64,000 nt of DNA from NCBI RefSeq assembly GCF_000330505.1, contig NW_004443552.1:224474-288473 (forward strand). Direction: 5' to 3'. The notes beneath the pieces were generated by a model. That model was not told where the DNA came from, ran no database searches, and saw only the letters and a program-made list of their open reading frames with translations. Origin of the DNA: Entamoeba invadens IP1. Lineage: Eukaryota > Evosea > Mastigamoebida > Endamoebidae. Every line of letters begins with the position of its first letter. Position 1 is the first letter of the stretch. This document shows, one piece after another, positions 62,658 through 64,000 of the stretch. Made by a program: the position numbers and the translations under genes.

Positions 62658-63695
62658 ATGCTCTTCCTGTTGGTAGCCCTTGCGTTCTGTGCTTCGGCCG
62701 AGGTGAAATGCACCTTCGACAAAAACACCGAGTCATCGGATCAAACAAACTTCGAGGTCAACGAAAACTACCATGAGCGGTACTGTGGAACTGAGTGCCC
62801 ATGCCGAGGCGTCGAGGGGTGTGTCCTTGACTATACCGAATTCCCCGACAGAGATCTTTCCAATGTCACTGGTACTGTTGCTACTATTATTGGTAAGACG
62901 TATGACTTGACTTTTGCGTTGAGAGTGAAAGACACTTTGAGTGTTGAAACCGTGATGTTGGGATCAAACAGAACCCAATACAAACTTGAAGAAGGAGCAA
63001 CCTTGTCTGTTGGCAAACAACAAAAAGTCGAAGGCACAAACGGCTCGTTCTGCACTATCATTAGATGCACCAAGTCTTGCACTATTAAAAACTCCAACTT
63101 CGAAAAGGATTTGGACTACTCTATTACTTTCATCAACAACCCAGATAACACCGAGACTAACACTACTATCAACATCGACACAGTGACCTTCACTATCGAT
63201 TTCGCTTCAGACGATAGACAACAAGTCTTCACTCGAGAAAACGTCGTCATGGGAACCCTAAAAGCCGTTTTCAAGATTAAAGGAACTAACGAAGATGTTT
63301 TGAACCACGCCAATACTCAAGTCCCATTGTTCTACAGTGAGAACGGATTTAACAAAGAAAACACTGAAGTCACTGCTCAATTGAACGACGGCCTTACTGG
63401 TATCACTTACACCGTCGATTACCAATGCGACGGAAAATGGATTGTTGCCGTCCCATCAGGTGACTCAAAACCAATTGAATGCTTCGATCCAACCATCTCC
63501 ACTGGTGACCAAAGCCTCGAGGACGGCTGTGATATTGCCTTCATCGTCATCATCTGTATGGCTGATGTCACACTCCTCCTCGTTTTGGGCGTCTTCGGTA
63601 CTCTCGCCATTTTGCAATTCCTCAAGAACAGAAAGCACGCCGGGACAGAGGGAGCCGACGCTTATATGAAGATCAATGACGCGACTGTCGCTTAA
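62658..63695 (+). CDS. Type I membrane surface protein of unknown family
   Basis: 345 residues: signal peptide (MLFLLVALAFCASAEV), an extracellular part with Cys-rich N-terminus (YCGTECPCRGVEGCVLD) and many N-glycosylation sites (NVT, NRT, NGS, NTT), a membrane span near residues 294-322 (IAFIVIICMADVTLLLVLG) and a short basic tail (KNRKHAGTEGADAYMK). The tail contains a Tyr-based YMKI-type motif (YMKIND) that could be an endocytic sorting signal. Codons are C-rich, suggesting strong expression. The general design matches the protein at 37867, but no clear homology could be read. No intron. Confidence 0.78.
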   Translation: MLFLLVALAFCASAEVKCTFDKNTESSDQTNFEVNENYHERYCGTECPCRGVEGCVLDYTEFPDRDLSNVTGTVATIIGKTYDLTFALRVKDTLSVETVMLGSNRTQYKLEEGATLSVGKQQKVEGTNGSFCTIIRCTKSCTIKNSNFEKDLDYSITFINNPDNTETNTTINIDTVTFTIDFASDDRQQVFTRENVVMGTLKAVFKIKGTNEDVLNHANTQVPLFYSENGFNKENTEVTAQLNDGLTGITYTVDYQCDGKWIVAVPSGDSKPIECFDPTISTGDQSLEDGCDIAFIVIICMADVTLLLVLGVFGTLAILQFLKNRKHAGTEGADAYMKINDATVA

Positions 63696-63797
63696 TTTGA
63701 GTTGATTATTTCTTTCATTCTCTTCATTAGTATATGTGAATGGTTAATATACTATAAATTATAACATTTGTTTTTAGAAGCAATCGATTAGAAGAAG

Positions 63798-64000
63798 TCA
63801 CTTGAAGAAGCGCGTCCTCATCGTGATGAACTCGTCCATGATCCGATCGCGCTCCGTGATAAGAAAAGGGTCGTTCAGAATCAAAGAAAGTGTTGTTGCT
63901 GTGGCTTCGAACGTTGACATCCCTCCATCTATTTCTTTTCGAACTGTTTTATAGCGACAATACTTCTCGCCGTTCACTAAGATCAGCTACACGTTAATTG
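63798..64000 (-). CDS. 3' end of an unidentified gene (partial)
   Basis: The last exon of a minus-strand gene runs from 63986 to a stop at 63798 and encodes 62 residues (NGEKYCRYKTVRKEIDGG, FLITERDRIMDEF, ending FITMRTRFFK). It is preceded by a TAG acceptor (63987-63989), and the intron continues past the window edge. No family is recognised. The end is mostly helical and charged. It is tail-to-tail with the type I membrane protein gene, 102 bp between stops. Confidence 0.6.

Noticed and set aside
1..64000. tRNA arrays, rRNA, CRISPR, operons, bacterial ribosome binding sites
   Set aside because: None was found; the introns, gene families and promoters are eukaryotic. Weak tRNA or snRNA genes could still escape reading by eye and need tRNAscan-SE and Infernal.

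Overview
The window is protist nuclear DNA, almost certainly from an Entamoeba species and most likely Entamoeba invadens (inference). Intergenic DNA is very AT-rich and coding DNA is moderately GC-richer. Genes are close together. Introns are short, mostly 39-165 nt, nearly all start GTTTGT and most end TAG. Gene content fits: a peroxiredoxin with a Cys/Lys-rich N-terminal extension, a BspA-like leucine-rich-repeat protein, F-BAR, TLDc and calponin-homology proteins, and DNA transposons of types reported from reptilian and free-living Entamoeba. No tRNA array, rRNA or CRISPR was seen.

Layout. 1-13.4 kb holds housekeeping genes: an ERGIC3/Erv46 cargo receptor, ribosomal protein eL18, importin-alpha (four exons), a GPI-anchored surface protein, a WDR11-like protein, a calponin-homology/coiled-coil protein, a four-pass membrane protein and SRP68. 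13.9-23.4 kb is gene-poor: a 1067-residue BspA-like protein, a Mutator-like foldback MITE with a perfect 10-bp target duplication, a secreted ComEC-type metallo-beta-lactamase-fold protein, and the first copy of a 2-kb non-coding repeat. 23.4-44 kb is dense: UDP-GlcNAc pyrophosphorylase, a WCKDC thioredoxin, an 8-repeat PUF protein, a tandem pair of RBX1-type RING genes, a STE-group kinase, proteasome beta-2, peroxiredoxin, F-BAR/SH3, two secreted or membrane proteins around a TLDc gene, COG3, and AP-3 mu rebuilt from four exons.

44-50.4 kb is a repeat island: the second 2-kb repeat copy, a 194-bp pogo/Tigger-type MITE with perfect terminal inverted repeats, and a complete 2.1-kb transposon with an intact 591-residue DDE transposase. 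Directly beyond it lies a 103-residue metallothionein-like protein (36 cysteines) with a strikingly symmetric promoter. 52.5-64 kb holds a cysteine-containing LRR protein, a disordered phosphosite-rich protein, proteasome beta-1, a tyrosine phosphatase, a second TLDc protein, dihydropyrimidinase, a type I membrane protein and the end of an unidentified gene.

Functional themes are ER-to-Golgi and endolysosomal trafficking (ERGIC3, SRP68, COG3, AP-3 mu, WDR11, F-BAR/SH3), ubiquitin-proteasome turnover (two RBX proteins, beta-1, beta-2), redox and metal defence (peroxiredoxin, thioredoxin, metallothionein-like protein), and cell-surface or cyst-wall precursor supply (UDP-GlcNAc pyrophosphorylase, secreted proteins). 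The most novel items are the metallothionein-like gene with its palindromic promoter, the paired 2-kb repeat, the MITEs, and unusual splicing features (a 24- or 33-nt intron, an 8-nt first exon, an AAG acceptor). Exon joins were placed by eye from reading frame and splice motifs and have no transcript support.
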